From DAOTWA01 sp034435955 (GTDB lineage: Bacteria; Chloroflexota; Anaerolineae; Anaerolineales; Anaerolineaceae): a stretch of 46,058 bases of DNA. Location of the stretch: the NCBI GenBank assembly GCA_034435955.1, contig DAOTWA010000081.1, positions 1-46,058 of the forward strand, read 5' to 3'. Shown piece after piece: positions 1 through 8,750 of this stretch (position 1 is its first letter; each line of letters starts with the position of its first letter). The notes beneath the pieces are model-generated. The model did no database searches and was not told where the DNA came from. It saw nothing but the letters and a program-made list of their open reading frames with translations. A program made the position numbers and the translations under genes.

Positions 1-69
1 GAGGGCGAACCACAGAATCTGGATCAGGCAGCCAGGATTCTCTCTGCGCTCGATAACGGTATGGGTCAT
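1..69 (-). CDS. Small membrane protein, 5' end only (YccF-like)
   Basis: Only the first 23 codons are inside the window; the gene runs off the left edge. The start is an ATG at 69 preceded by GAGGAGATAAA, a good ribosome binding site. The visible residues include NPGCLIQILWFAL, a soluble lead followed by the beginning of a hydrophobic segment. From memory this resembles the start of YccF-domain small membrane proteins, but 23 residues cannot settle it. The 105 bases between this start and the HAD gene end at 175 show nothing I can name. Confidence 0.5.
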   Translation of the reverse strand, partial: MTHTVIERRENPGCLIQILWFAL

Positions 70-174
70 TTTATCTCCTCATAAACATTTACGCGCCATC
101 AATGGAAAAGTTGCGCGGCTTCGGTCCCGCAGCCCAATGTCGTAACAAATTCCTGCCAGGATCGTCTTGAAAGA

Positions 175-849
175 TCAAAATAAATCGGCCAGCAGGCTGG
201 TGCTCTCCAGGATCAGATCTGCGCCGGCGCGTTCCAGTTCCCTGCGTTCGCCGAAACCACACAGCACCCCCACCGTCTGCGCCCCGGCCGCCTTGCCGGC
301 CCGCACGTCCAGCGTGGTATCTCCCACCATGAGGCATTCGGCGGGCGGCACACCCAACCGCGCCGCGGCATATAGGACCGGGTCAGGATACGGCTTGGTG
401 AAACGGCAGGTCTGCGCGCTGACGACGCATTGGAAATAGCGCTCCAGATTAAACTGACTGAGAAAAGCGCGCGTGCCCTCCTCATCCCGCGCACTGACGA
501 CCGCCAGCGGGAAACGCCCATACAGCCGGGCGAGCATCACGTCCACCTTGGGGATGAGCAAGAAGGGAGACGGCTTTTGTCCTGGCTGAATCCTCCCCAG
601 ATGCCTGACCAGGGCGTTCAAAACCCCATCGACCCCAAACCGATCCGCCAGGTTGTACACCAAATTACCCGGAGTCTCGGCGGCCATCACCAGCCGGCGG
701 GCGAGATGCCGCGCGCCGCGCCCGGGGAACACGAACATTAACGGGTCGAGAACACGCGCCAGGCGGTCGACTGCCTGGTCGTCCGTGTCGCTCAATGTAC
801 CGTCCACGTCGAAACAGATGGCGCGCACGCGGGCGATGTCGAGCGGCAT
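175..849 (-). CDS. HAD-superfamily hydrolase (phosphoglycolate phosphatase-like)
   Basis: A 224-residue soluble protein with all four HAD motifs: motif I DVDGT at residues 14-18 (nucleophile Asp14, acid/base Asp16), motif II Ser119 in VVSAR, motif III Lys152 in TKPYPDP, and motif IV GDTTLD at 176-181. The segment between motifs I and II is a helical type-1 cap, as in phosphoglycolate phosphatases and pyrophosphatases. It should remove phosphate from a small phosphorylated substrate in the cytoplasm; the substrate cannot be read from sequence. It starts 10 bases after the stop of the metalloprotease gene upstream on the same strand, so the two are probably co-transcribed. The length is normal for the family. 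Confidence 0.85.
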   Translation of the reverse strand: MPLDIARVRAICFDVDGTLSDTDDQAVDRLARVLDPLMFVFPGRGARHLARRLVMAAETPGNLVYNLADRFGVDGVLNALVRHLGRIQPGQKPSPFLLIPKVDVMLARLYGRFPLAVVSARDEEGTRAFLSQFNLERYFQCVVSAQTCRFTKPYPDPVLYAAARLGVPPAECLMVGDTTLDVRAGKAAGAQTVGVLCGFGERRELERAGADLILESTSLLADLF

Positions 850-859
850 GGCGGTATGC

Positions 860-2311
860 TCAGGGAAGGCTCAATGTGTTCAGGATGGCCTGGACGGGTT
901 CCAGGCCTGGCCCCTGCACCCAATACGTGCTCTGTCCCTGGCGGTCAAAGGCCACATAGGCGCCGGCCGTATTCCAACGCAGGTGGTCGGCGTTCGTGTC
1001 TGTCTGTTGGCCCCAGCGGCCGCGGCCGTATTGGGCGAAGGCATCGGCGAACTCGGCGGCGTCTTTCTGCGTGTCCCATTGTGTGGACAGGACCAGTACG
1101 ACGCCGCCGCTCGAATCGTCGCGGTAGACGGCGTAGGCGTCGCCGCCCCAGCCGGCCGCGGCCGGCCTGGCCACGCTATCCGGCAGACGCGCCCTGGCCA
1201 GCTCCCCGTCGGCCAGGGTCAGGTAGGTGTACCACTCTCCGAGCACTCCGTCATCGACTTTGTGCCAGGCGGAACCCAGCGCCGTGCTCAGGTCGGGCAG
1301 GCTGACCGTCACAGGCCTGTCATCTGGATACAAGCCGGGATGGAGGATCTGCTCGGTGGAGACCGGAGGATTTTTGAAAGCGGCGTTCACCGCGTTCCAG
1401 CCGCCCTGATCGAAGAGCGACTGCACAAATTCCAGACCCTGCGTATATGGGAATAGGAAATCCTTCTGCATGAAGAGCGGGGCTGCATCGTAAACCGGGC
1501 TGGAGTAATTCTGGTAGAACTGTTGGATCTGCTGCTTATCCAGAGGGGTGCTGTCGGTGAGCAGCCACTCCTGCTCCACCAGGGTGGCGTCCCCTTCGAC
1601 CAGCGCCTGAATAGCAGCGCAGCGCTCGGTTTGATGTTTACAGGCTTCCTGGCTGTAATTGAGGCCATTCCGCAGGTCAAAGGTTTGATCCTGAAGGGCA
1701 TGGGTAAACTCATGCGCATAAGTCATGCGCTCCGGCCCGTTGAAACCCTCACCTTCGACTACGTACATTTCTTTCGTCTTGTCGTCGTAAAATCCGGCCA
1801 CCTGCTCTGTGTATAGCTTCTGGTAGAAGGTTATCAAATCGAAATCGGGAGGCAGCAGTCCAAAAGCCGCCAGGGTGGTCTCATCCGTGCGGGCATCCTC
1901 CGGCGTATAGTCTTTGATCAGGTCGCTCAATACCCGCGCGCGCAGCTCTTGAGGGCTGAGCAGCGCACGGGCCACGGGCTGGCGAAGCTTCAACCCGCGA
2001 ATGGCTTCCACCTGAGTCTGGATTACATCCATTTGATGGGCAACATCCGCCGAAACCGGGAGGTCGGTTGGAGTTGGTGCCAGGGTCAGAGTCTCGCCAG
2101 GAGCCGGCGCGCCCGGCGGCTTAGGCGTCGCAGAAGGGATCTGGAGGAAAGCAGGCGTCTGGGTCGGCGTGGGCTGCGTTGGGCTGGTCGGGTGAAGAGA
2201 AGACCAGACGGCCAGGCCGGCGCCGCTCAGGACCAGCGCCGAGAGACACACGCAGGCTGCCAAAAGCAATGCCAGGCAGGTGATCAGAATACGGCGAGTA
2301 GAGGGAGACAT
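860..2311 (-). CDS. Membrane-anchored HExxH metalloprotease-like protein
   Basis: A 483-residue exported protein. Residues 8-36 are a hydrophobic signal or anchor with Cys near 20-22 (lipobox-like AAC), followed by a Pro/Thr-rich linker to about 85. The zinc-binding motif HEFTH is at 200-204, and an EGDA segment at 239-242 would supply the third ligand, the gluzincin arrangement. The C-terminal half is a beta-rich domain ending near LNTLSLP. I infer a zinc peptidase facing outside the cytoplasm; no substrate is indicated. It has its own promoter at 2341-2369 and is followed closely by the HAD gene. I do not recognise a named family beyond this fold-level assignment. Confidence 0.7.
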   Translation of the reverse strand: MSPSTRRILITCLALLLAACVCLSALVLSGAGLAVWSSLHPTSPTQPTPTQTPAFLQIPSATPKPPGAPAPGETLTLAPTPTDLPVSADVAHQMDVIQTQVEAIRGLKLRQPVARALLSPQELRARVLSDLIKDYTPEDARTDETTLAAFGLLPPDFDLITFYQKLYTEQVAGFYDDKTKEMYVVEGEGFNGPERMTYAHEFTHALQDQTFDLRNGLNYSQEACKHQTERCAAIQALVEGDATLVEQEWLLTDSTPLDKQQIQQFYQNYSSPVYDAAPLFMQKDFLFPYTQGLEFVQSLFDQGGWNAVNAAFKNPPVSTEQILHPGLYPDDRPVTVSLPDLSTALGSAWHKVDDGVLGEWYTYLTLADGELARARLPDSVARPAAAGWGGDAYAVYRDDSSGGVVLVLSTQWDTQKDAAEFADAFAQYGRGRWGQQTDTNADHLRWNTAGAYVAFDRQGQSTYWVQGPGLEPVQAILNTLSLP

Positions 2312-2340
2312 GAAAAAAACCTTGTTGCCCGAATGGGTGA

Positions 2341-2369
2341 ATTGTAACCGTACTGCGCCGGATTAACAA
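2341..2369 (-). promoter_or_regulatory. Sigma70-type promoter of the metalloprotease gene
   Basis: On the minus strand TTGTTA (2369-2364) and TACAAT (2346-2341) are separated by exactly 17 bases, and the start codon follows about 30 bases downstream of the -10 element. Confidence 0.55.
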
Positions 2370-2383
2370 CCGGATATTCCCTT

Positions 2384-3625
2384 TTAAACTTTAACTTCCA
2401 TCACCAACAGGGTCATGTCGTCGAACTGCTCCGCCTTCCGTCCGTATTCCTCCAGGCGCGTGAAGACCAGATCGCATAGCTTCCCGGCCGGCAGTCCAGC
2501 GCCTGCCTGAATGAGCTCGTTCAGCCGCCCGAGTCCGAAATGCTCCCCCTCAGGGGACATTACGTCCGTCAGCCCGTCGGTGTACAGCGCCAGCCGGTCT
2601 CCAGGCTGCAGCATAAGCTCCACTTCATTCAAGTGGAGCTCACGTTGCGCGAATATGCCCAGGGCGGCGCCCTCCCCATCCAGCACGCTCACGGATCCTC
2701 CCCGCAGCAAGAAGGGGCGCTCGTGGCCGGCGCGCGCGTACACCATTCGGCGCGATGGACGATCAACCACGCCGTAAAATAAGGTCACAAACATTTCCAG
2801 GCTCCCCAGATCCGCCAGCAAACGGTTGATGCGCGTCAGGACAACGCCTGGGGATGAGCTGCGCCTGGCTTCAGCGCGCAGCAGGCTGCGGGTGAGCGCC
2901 ATGTAGAGCGCCGAAGGCAGCCCCTTGTCGGAAACATCGGCGATGGCAATCCCAAAGCGCCCTTTCCCCAACGAGATGACATCGTAAAAATCCCCGCTCA
3001 CCTGTCTGGCGGGCAGGTAACGCACCACGAAAGTGTACCCCGCTACATGAGGGAAAGTCTGCGGGAGAAAGCTCTGCTGCACCCGACGAGCCAGGGCAAG
3101 CTCGTGTTCCAACCGTTCTTTTTTGACCAGCTCGGCTTGGGCGGATTGCAGTTCATGATAGGCCTGGGCCAGGGCGCGATTCTTGACTTGCAGCTCGGCG
3201 ATCATCTGCAGATCGTTTTCGCGCAGACGAGCGCTGATCGTGCGGGAGAACTGATAGAAGAGCGCGGGCTGCTCGTCCAGAATCATCTGCACTGCATCGA
3301 GGGGAAACTCGATCAGCCGGCAAACCGTTTGGGCACGCAATGTGGCGAAGCGCGGCCGGTCCTCGATGGCGCTCATCTCACCGACCACGTCACCGGGACC
3401 GCGCCGGGCGATCAGCACAAGCTCGCCGGCGAAGTCCCGTTCCACGGCCACCGTGCCTTCCAGAATGGCGTACATTTCCCGGCCAGTCTCGCCCTCACGT
3501 ACGATCAGATCGCCGGATTCGTAACGGCGCTCGCTGACCAGGCCAGCCAGATGCTTGATCAAATCGGCGGACGCATTTTCCAAAAGTGGAAGGCCAGCCA
3601 GCAGCTTCTCGTCCAGCCCAGCCAT
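2384..3625 (-). CDS. Cyclic-nucleotide-binding domain plus SpoIIE/RsbU-type PP2C phosphatase
   Basis: A 413-residue cytoplasmic regulator. Residues 10-130 form a cNMP-binding domain (GDLIVREGETG, GDVVGEMSAIEDRPR resembling the phosphate-binding cassette). Residues 135-185 are a coiled coil, and residues 195-413 are a SpoIIE/RsbU phosphatase with the metal motifs SGDFYD, ADVSDKG, YTDGLTD and FDDMTLLV all present, so it should be active. Such enzymes dephosphorylate anti-sigma-factor antagonists in partner-switching pathways, and the cNMP domain would gate activity. No anti-sigma factor or STAS antagonist is in the window, so the partner lies elsewhere. I prefer the ATG at 3625 with GAGGA eight bases upstream over the TTG at 3655. 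Confidence 0.88.
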   Translation of the reverse strand: MAGLDEKLLAGLPLLENASADLIKHLAGLVSERRYESGDLIVREGETGREMYAILEGTVAVERDFAGELVLIARRGPGDVVGEMSAIEDRPRFATLRAQTVCRLIEFPLDAVQMILDEQPALFYQFSRTISARLRENDLQMIAELQVKNRALAQAYHELQSAQAELVKKERLEHELALARRVQQSFLPQTFPHVAGYTFVVRYLPARQVSGDFYDVISLGKGRFGIAIADVSDKGLPSALYMALTRSLLRAEARRSSSPGVVLTRINRLLADLGSLEMFVTLFYGVVDRPSRRMVYARAGHERPFLLRGGSVSVLDGEGAALGIFAQRELHLNEVELMLQPGDRLALYTDGLTDVMSPEGEHFGLGRLNELIQAGAGLPAGKLCDLVFTRLEEYGRKAEQFDDMTLLVMEVKV

Positions 3626-3743
3626 TCTAATTTCCTCGCTCGCCGGCTGCGACAAACTGATCCCTTATGGCGCCCAGCTTTTCGCTCACCCCCTCACCCA
3701 TTCGACCCTGCTTTCTATCTGAAAACCGGTGAATAATGATACC

Positions 3744-3772
3744 ATTTTATGTACAAACGCGCTCAGGTGCAA
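3744..3772 (-). promoter_or_regulatory. Promoter upstream of the cNMP/PP2C gene
   Basis: Minus strand TTGCAC (3772-3767), a 17-base spacer, then TAAAAT (3749-3744). The start codon lies about 120 bases downstream, giving a leader of roughly 110 nt. Nothing else is seen in the 3626-3823 gap. Confidence 0.5.
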
Positions 3773-3823
3773 CCTTCTACAGCGCAGCGTGGGAAGATCA
3801 GATCCCTTTCTGGATAAACATCC

Positions 3824-5098
3824 TTATTGCTGCTGGCCGATGTAATTCAATCCATAAACAGCATCCTGATAATCCGGATGATACTGCAGCGCTTTGCGGA
3901 ATGATTCAGCCGCCCCAGGAACATCCCCTTTGCGGTAGAGAGCCCAACCGCGCCACACCAGCGCCTCCTCTGAATTGGGTGTGCGCTGCAGGGCATATTC
4001 GGTCAGCGCCATCAGATCATCGATGCGTCCGGCGTGGAAGTAGGCGATGAACGGCCCAAACTGATAGCGCAGCATGCGCTGGGGCAGGCCAATGGCGCGG
4101 GCCGTATCGTAGGCATGCGCGGCTTCGTCATAGCGCTCGAAATACACCAGGTTGGTGCCTGCGTTGAACCAGGCGAAGGCGTCCTGCGGGTTGGCAGAAG
4201 CCTGTTCCGCGGCCGATTGCAGGGCCCGCTGCCGGTTGGTGTCCACGTCCCAATCAGGGCCAAGCAACCCTTTGACCTGCTCCTCCTGATCCGGCCGGTA
4301 AACCAGGATGAATACCCGGTTGAACGCCTCCCAGTTGCGGTCCAGGCTGTTGTAATCCACCGTACGGTTGGCGCCGTAATAGGTATCCTGGGTGATGAAG
4401 GCGCTGGCAGCGTCGTTGTAGCCGGTCAGCAGCAGATAGTGGCCGGCCCATAGATCGTCATGCGGCCAGTAGGCAGCGTCCATCTTGAAGGTCTCTTCGA
4501 TCACCACCGGTATACCCGCGGCCAGGAATCGCTTGAGCGTCTCGATGGTGCCGCCCACCCGATATTGGACGGACAGCCAGCCAACCCGCGTGCGTACGTA
4601 CCATACCAGCTCTTCCACATTGACATTGCGGTCGGCCGGTTGGGGCTTGATCAGCGCGGAGATGTCGTACTGGGTGCCCTTCCAGCCGTACATCCGCAAA
4701 TAAAGGGACAGCGTAGCCGGTCCGCAATCGTTCATGTCCTGGCGCTCGTAGGCCGGAGGTGGAAGACTGGCGCTGGGCGGCAGCGGCGGGAGGGTTGACG
4801 CGGGGGTGGCTGAGGGAATGGGTGTGGCCGGCGAAGCCTGTCTTGTAGACTCGCGCTTGTTCACCACCACCGGCGTCGGCAGGGGCGCCTCAGCCGCCGG
4901 CAGGTCGGGGCGGGGCATGTTCTCGGCCGGATAGATCACCCCGCGCAAATAGGTCATCGCCAGGTCTAACCGCCAGCTCGCGCGCACGTGCACCCAGGGG
5001 ATTTGATACACCAGCGCCGCGGAAAGGAACAGCGCAGCCAGGCCGGCGGTGAGGATCACGAATTTCCGAAACATGAGCGTTATTGTACCAGAGGACAT
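3824..5098 (-). CDS. Membrane-anchored C39-like cysteine peptidase with C-terminal TPRs
   Basis: A 424-residue protein. Residues 10-30 form a transmembrane anchor, followed by a Pro/Ser/Thr-rich stalk to about 117. A C39-like papain-fold domain follows with Cys125 (NDCGPATLSL), His220 (GHYLLLTGY) and Asp238 (ITQDTYY) as the expected triad. From about residue 295 to the end are tetratricopeptide repeats (for example EALVWRGWALYRKGDVPGAAESFRKAL, quoted in part). The catalytic domain should face the outside. C39 peptidases usually cleave double-glycine leaders, but there is no ABC exporter here, so I infer a different processing or binding role. Two starts are possible: ATG at 5098, or ATG at 5074, which removes eight residues. 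Confidence 0.75.
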   Translation of the reverse strand: MSSGTITLMFRKFVILTAGLAALFLSAALVYQIPWVHVRASWRLDLAMTYLRGVIYPAENMPRPDLPAAEAPLPTPVVVNKRESTRQASPATPIPSATPASTLPPLPPSASLPPPAYERQDMNDCGPATLSLYLRMYGWKGTQYDISALIKPQPADRNVNVEELVWYVRTRVGWLSVQYRVGGTIETLKRFLAAGIPVVIEETFKMDAAYWPHDDLWAGHYLLLTGYNDAASAFITQDTYYGANRTVDYNSLDRNWEAFNRVFILVYRPDQEEQVKGLLGPDWDVDTNRQRALQSAAEQASANPQDAFAWFNAGTNLVYFERYDEAAHAYDTARAIGLPQRMLRYQFGPFIAYFHAGRIDDLMALTEYALQRTPNSEEALVWRGWALYRKGDVPGAAESFRKALQYHPDYQDAVYGLNYIGQQQ

Positions 5099-5146
5099 TG
5101 CTTATAATTAGACTGATCTACTCCGATTATTCTTCGACGCTTCTGA

Positions 5147-5152
5147 TATAAT
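5147..5152 (+). promoter_or_regulatory. Extended -10 promoter giving a leaderless miaB transcript
   Basis: TATAAT at 5147-5152 is preceded by TGA, making an extended -10 element. The miaB ATG begins at 5160, seven bases after the hexamer, which is where transcription should start. No ribosome binding site exists upstream, consistent with a leaderless message. Confidence 0.6.
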
Positions 5153-5159
5153 CACCGCT

Positions 5160-6503
5160 ATGATGAAATACCACATTTGGACCGAAGGCTGCCAGATGAA
5201 TGTGGCCGATTCGCAACGGGTGGCGTCGGCCCTCGAGCACCTGGGCTACCAGGGCACGTCCAACCCTGAGTCGGCCGACGTCATCGTGCTCAACACCTGC
5301 GTCGTCCGTCAGAGCGCGGAAGATCGCGCCTATGGGCGTCTGCATTCCCTGCGCCCGCTGAAAGAAAAAAATCCCCGCCTGGTCATCAACCTGATGGGCT
5401 GTCTGGTCGGGGTCAAAGGCAGCCAGAAGCTCAGGGAACGTTTCCCCTTTGTAGACGTATTCTCGCCGCCTTCCGATCCCGGTCCGCTGCTCTCTTACCT
5501 CACCCAGGGCGAGGTGCGCGCCATGGACGCCGAGGAGACCCGCCGGCGCTTCGCTTATATGGACGGCGACCTGGTGTTGCCGCGCGTAGACCGCGGCCGC
5601 CTGGTTTCGGCCTTCATCCCGGTCGTTTATGGCTGCTCGCACGCCTGCACCTTCTGCATCATCCCTTACCGGCGCGGTCCGGAACACAGCCGCCCGGCCG
5701 CCGAGATTCTGGCGGAGGCTCGTCGCCTGGTTGAACAGGGCGTGCGCGAGATCACCCTGCTCGGCCAGATCGTCGACCGTTACGGTAAAGATCTGTCCGA
5801 TGGCCACAACCTGGCCAGCCTGCTGCGCCTGCTGAGCCAGATCGACGAACTTCAACGCCTCCGCTTCCTGACCTCGCACCCCAATTATCTCAATGACGAG
5901 CTGATCGAAGCCGTGGCGACGCTGCCCAAGGTATGCCCGCACATCGAAGTGCCCGTGCAGGCTGGCGACGATCAGGTGCTGGCGAACATGCGCAGAGGAT
6001 ATACCGCCGAGGATTACCGTCGCCTGGTGGCCAAGTTGCGCGAGCGCATCCCGGGCGTGTCCATCGCCACCGACATCATCGTGGGCTTTCCAGGAGAGAG
6101 CGAGGAGCAGTTCCAGCGCACTTACGACCTGCTGGCCGATTTGAAGCTCGACGTGGCCCACCTGGCGCGCTACTCGCCCCGCGAGGGCACCGTCTCCGCG
6201 CGGCGCATGGCCGACGACGTGCCCGCCGAAGAGAAGATGCGCCGCTTCCGCCTGCTGGAGGAGCTGCAAGAGCGCATCTCCGCCGAAATCAATGCGCGCT
6301 ACCTGGGCGAGACGGTCGAGGTGTTGTTTGAAGAGAAGGTCAAGGGGCGCTGGAAGGGGCGGACGCCCACCAACAAGCTGGTTTTCGCCGAAGCCGACCG
6401 CGATCTGCGCGGGCAGGTCCTACCGGTTCGCATCACCTGGACCGGTCCGTGGTCGATGCAGGGCGCCTTGCTGCCGCAGCCTGCGCCGGCCTTCGCTGGG
6501 TGA
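5160..6503 (+). CDS. miaB: tRNA-2-methylthio-N6-dimethylallyladenosine synthase
   Basis: A 447-residue methylthiotransferase that adds the 2-methylthio group to i6A37 in tRNAs reading UNN codons. The N-terminal UPF0004 domain carries Cys11, Cys47 and Cys81, which hold the auxiliary 4Fe-4S cluster. The radical-SAM cluster motif is Cys159-x3-Cys163-x2-Cys166 in GCSHACTFCIIPYRRG. The C-terminus (about 375-435) is a TRAM domain for RNA binding. Length and order match MiaB rather than RimO or MtaB, although paralogues are hard to separate by eye. The start is an ATGATG doublet seven bases after a -10 element with no Shine-Dalgarno sequence, suggesting leaderless translation. It is divergent from the C39-like gene. 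Confidence 0.9.
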   Translation: MMKYHIWTEGCQMNVADSQRVASALEHLGYQGTSNPESADVIVLNTCVVRQSAEDRAYGRLHSLRPLKEKNPRLVINLMGCLVGVKGSQKLRERFPFVDVFSPPSDPGPLLSYLTQGEVRAMDAEETRRRFAYMDGDLVLPRVDRGRLVSAFIPVVYGCSHACTFCIIPYRRGPEHSRPAAEILAEARRLVEQGVREITLLGQIVDRYGKDLSDGHNLASLLRLLSQIDELQRLRFLTSHPNYLNDELIEAVATLPKVCPHIEVPVQAGDDQVLANMRRGYTAEDYRRLVAKLRERIPGVSIATDIIVGFPGESEEQFQRTYDLLADLKLDVAHLARYSPREGTVSARRMADDVPAEEKMRRFRLLEELQERISAEINARYLGETVEVLFEEKVKGRWKGRTPTNKLVFAEADRDLRGQVLPVRITWTGPWSMQGALLPQPAPAFAG

Positions 6504-6545
6504 GATGTGGCGAACCCATCAAAACCGACATGGCGATGGCTCTGC

Positions 6546-6754
6546 TTAGGGAGATGTTACCCCCTGCTGGATGAGATCATCCGCTTTGAATTCGGCCAGG
6601 ATCAGGTTTCCCAGGGGTGAACGGATGCGCCGGGGAGTATTGTGCCCATCCGCGACAAACCGGCCGATGTGATTTTGGGCGTCAGCAAAGTCGCGAGGGT
6701 ACGCCTGGTCCACCCCTCTTCTTGGCCTGTGCGCATGAACCGTTCAGAATATCG
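6546..6754 (-). pseudogene. Decayed IS3-family-type transposase (orfB) C-terminus
   Basis: Read on the minus strand, this stretch gives YSERFMRTGQEE, then after a one-base shift VDQAYPRDFADAQNHIGRF, then HNTPRRIRSPLGN and LILAEFKADDLIQQG before a TAA at 6548-6546. This is the familiar end of an IS3/IS150-type integrase-core transposase (ERF.RT..EEEV, then the FADA...IG.FI and R.HS.LGY.TPAEF blocks). A stop lies upstream of YSER in the same frame, and no N-terminal part or clear terminal repeats are present, so this is a fossil. It explains most of the 404-base gap between miaB and the oxidoreductase; the rest (6755-6907) shows nothing I can name. Confidence 0.65.
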
Positions 6755-6907
6755 AACTTTTCAATTCGGGGGACAATCTTACTGGTTGGGGAAATGGACA
6801 GGTGGACGGCATTTGTACCGGGCATTCCGGGTTAAAATAATCATTGCAACTGCATATTAAACCGTCGCTTATCCAACTGAAGGAATACACAATAAAAGGA
6901 TGATCGC

Positions 6908-7888
6908 ATGGCCAAAAAATTGCGTTGGGGTTTTCTGAGCACGGCGCGCATCAACCGCGCCCTGATTCCGCCGTTGCGCTCCTCGCAGCGCAACGAGCTG
7001 GTGGCCGTGGCCAGCCGATCGCTCGAGCGCGCTCAAGCCTATGCGCGCGAGCATGCCATTCCACGCGCATACGGAAGTTATGAGGACTTGCTGGCCGACC
7101 CCGAGATCGACGTGATCTACAATCCCTTGCCCAACCACCTGCACGCCGAGTGGACGGTCAAAGCGCTGCGCGCCGGAAAGCACGTGCTGTGCGAGAAGCC
7201 ATTCGCTACCCGCCTCGAGGATGTGGACGCGATGATCCAGGCCGCCCAGGAAAGCGGGCGCGTGCTGACCGAGGCGTTCATGTACCGCCACCACCCGAAG
7301 ACGCTGCGCGTCAAAGAGCTGCTCGATAGTGGTGCCATCGGCAGGGTCCGCGCGTTGATGGGCTCTTTCACATTCTTCGAGACGAACATGGAGGACATCC
7401 GCCTGGTGCCCGAATATGGCGGCGGCAGCATCTGGGATGTGGGCTGTTACCCTATCAGCTACACGCGGGCCATGCTGGAAGCTGAGCCGCTGGAAGTCTT
7501 CGGCTATCAGGTGACCGGCCCGACCGGGGTGGATATGACTTTCGCCGGCCAGATGCGCTTCCCCAACGAGGTGCTGGCCCAATTCACCTCTGGTTTCAAT
7601 ATCGCCTGGCAGTCCTACATGCTCATCCTGGGCGAGGAGGGGAATATCTACGTGCCCAGCCCCTTCCGCACCGAGGATAAAGTCTCGCCCCTCCTGCGGC
7701 GCGGCGACAAAGTCGAGGAAGTGCGTGTGCGCTGGGACGAGCTTTACCAGGGCGAAGTAGAGGACATGGCCGACGCGATCCTGGACGGCAAACCGCCGCG
7801 CATCAGCCTGGCGGATTCGCGCGCCAACGTGGCTGCCATTCTGGCGCTGCTCGAGTCAGCCCGCACCGGCCGTCCGGTGCAGATGTAG
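6908..7888 (+). CDS. Gfo/Idh/MocA-family NAD(P)-dependent oxidoreductase
   Basis: A 326-residue cytoplasmic oxidoreductase. The N-terminal Rossmann domain opens with WGFLSTARIN, the G-x-x-x-T-A-R variant common in the dihydrodiol or glucose-fructose oxidoreductase-like branch. The catalytic EKP motif is at residues 96-98 (VLCEKPFA). The C-terminal sheet domain contains GGGSIWDVGCYPISYTR, with DxG followed by a Tyr-Pro segment where the catalytic His/Asp cluster usually lies. It probably oxidises or reduces a sugar or polyol at the expense of NAD(P). The substrate cannot be read, and the neighbours do not help since it stands alone between an IS fossil and the convergent nth gene. AAGGATGATCGC before the ATG serves as ribosome binding site. 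Confidence 0.85.
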   Translation: MAKKLRWGFLSTARINRALIPPLRSSQRNELVAVASRSLERAQAYAREHAIPRAYGSYEDLLADPEIDVIYNPLPNHLHAEWTVKALRAGKHVLCEKPFATRLEDVDAMIQAAQESGRVLTEAFMYRHHPKTLRVKELLDSGAIGRVRALMGSFTFFETNMEDIRLVPEYGGGSIWDVGCYPISYTRAMLEAEPLEVFGYQVTGPTGVDMTFAGQMRFPNEVLAQFTSGFNIAWQSYMLILGEEGNIYVPSPFRTEDKVSPLLRRGDKVEEVRVRWDELYQGEVEDMADAILDGKPPRISLADSRANVAAILALLESARTGRPVQM

Positions 7889-7934
7889 CGGTTCCCCTGC
7901 CCAGTCCTGCGCCCATCTGCAAGACGGCCCGGAA

Positions 7935-8669
7935 CTAGGGATTGCCGCTGCGCGCCGCCTTTTGACCATATTCGCAGTACTCCAGAACCGGGCAGGTGCT
8001 GCACTCTGGCTTGCGCGGGTGGCATTTCTCTCGCCCCAGTCGGATCAGATTCAAATGTGCGGCGTAATAGGCCTCCGGGGGAAAGAGCCGCTCCAGAACC
8101 ACGTGAGCCTGTTCGGCGCTCATCTTGGGCGGAATCAGCCCAATGCGCCCGGCCACGCGGTGGATGTGAGTGTCCACCGGGAATGCCGGCCGCCCCAGTG
8201 AGAAGAGCAGGACGATCGCTGCCGTCTTTGGCCCCACCCCCTTGAATTTCTTCAGCCAGGCGCGCGCCTCTTCCACTGGCAGATTGCGCAGAAATTCCAG
8301 GTCGAACGAGCCGCGCTCGGCGCTGATTTCGCGCAGAACCTGCTGGATGCGCGGCCCCTTCTGATTGGCAAGCCCTGCCGTGCGGATGGCCGCCACCACT
8401 TCGGCCGGCGGCGCGTCGCGCACCTGTTCCCAGGTGGGAAAACGCTCGCGCAGCCGGTTGAAGGCTGCGTCACGGTTGCGATCGTTGGTGTTTTGCGAGA
8501 GGATGGTGTCAACCAGCTCTTCGATGGGCGAGGCGGGATGGCGCCAGACCGGCTGGCCGTAAAATTCGAGCAGCCGCCTGTGGACTGCCAGGGCACGCCG
8601 GACCAACCCTGCATCCGCTTCTCTGTCCTCTGCCTTCACCGCTAAATCAATTTCATTTCCCTCAGACAT
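7935..8669 (-). CDS. nth: Endonuclease III-type DNA glycosylase/AP lyase
   Basis: A 244-residue HhH-GPD glycosylase for oxidised pyrimidines. The helix-hairpin-helix is FKGVGPKTA with catalytic Lys148, and the catalytic Asp is Asp166 in FPVDTHIHR. The C-terminal 4Fe-4S loop is Cys216-x6-Cys223-x2-Cys226-x5-Cys232, the exact family spacing. The N-terminal 25 residues are an acidic extension compared with the E. coli enzyme. It is the last gene in a minus-strand run after asparaginase and is convergent with the oxidoreductase gene. The assignment to the endonuclease III family is firm; the sub-family (Nth or a UV-endonuclease-like relative) is less so. Confidence 0.9.
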   Translation of the reverse strand: MSEGNEIDLAVKAEDREADAGLVRRALAVHRRLLEFYGQPVWRHPASPIEELVDTILSQNTNDRNRDAAFNRLRERFPTWEQVRDAPPAEVVAAIRTAGLANQKGPRIQQVLREISAERGSFDLEFLRNLPVEEARAWLKKFKGVGPKTAAIVLLFSLGRPAFPVDTHIHRVAGRIGLIPPKMSAEQAHVVLERLFPPEAYYAAHLNLIRLGREKCHPRKPECSTCPVLEYCEYGQKAARSGNP

Positions 8670-8750
8670 CGCGCTGAATGTCCCTGTGCCCCGGCAACCA
8701 GTAATCGTATCGCTCCCTGATAAGACACGGGCAGGAGCCGATTCGCCTTT

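Noticed and set aside
5127..6269. A 380-codon open frame on the minus strand
   Set aside because: It is the antisense of miaB, whose cysteine motifs are unmistakable.
6642..6860. A plus-strand open frame of 72 codons in the miaB-oxidoreductase gap
   Set aside because: No motif, and the same bases read on the minus strand give a transposase tail.
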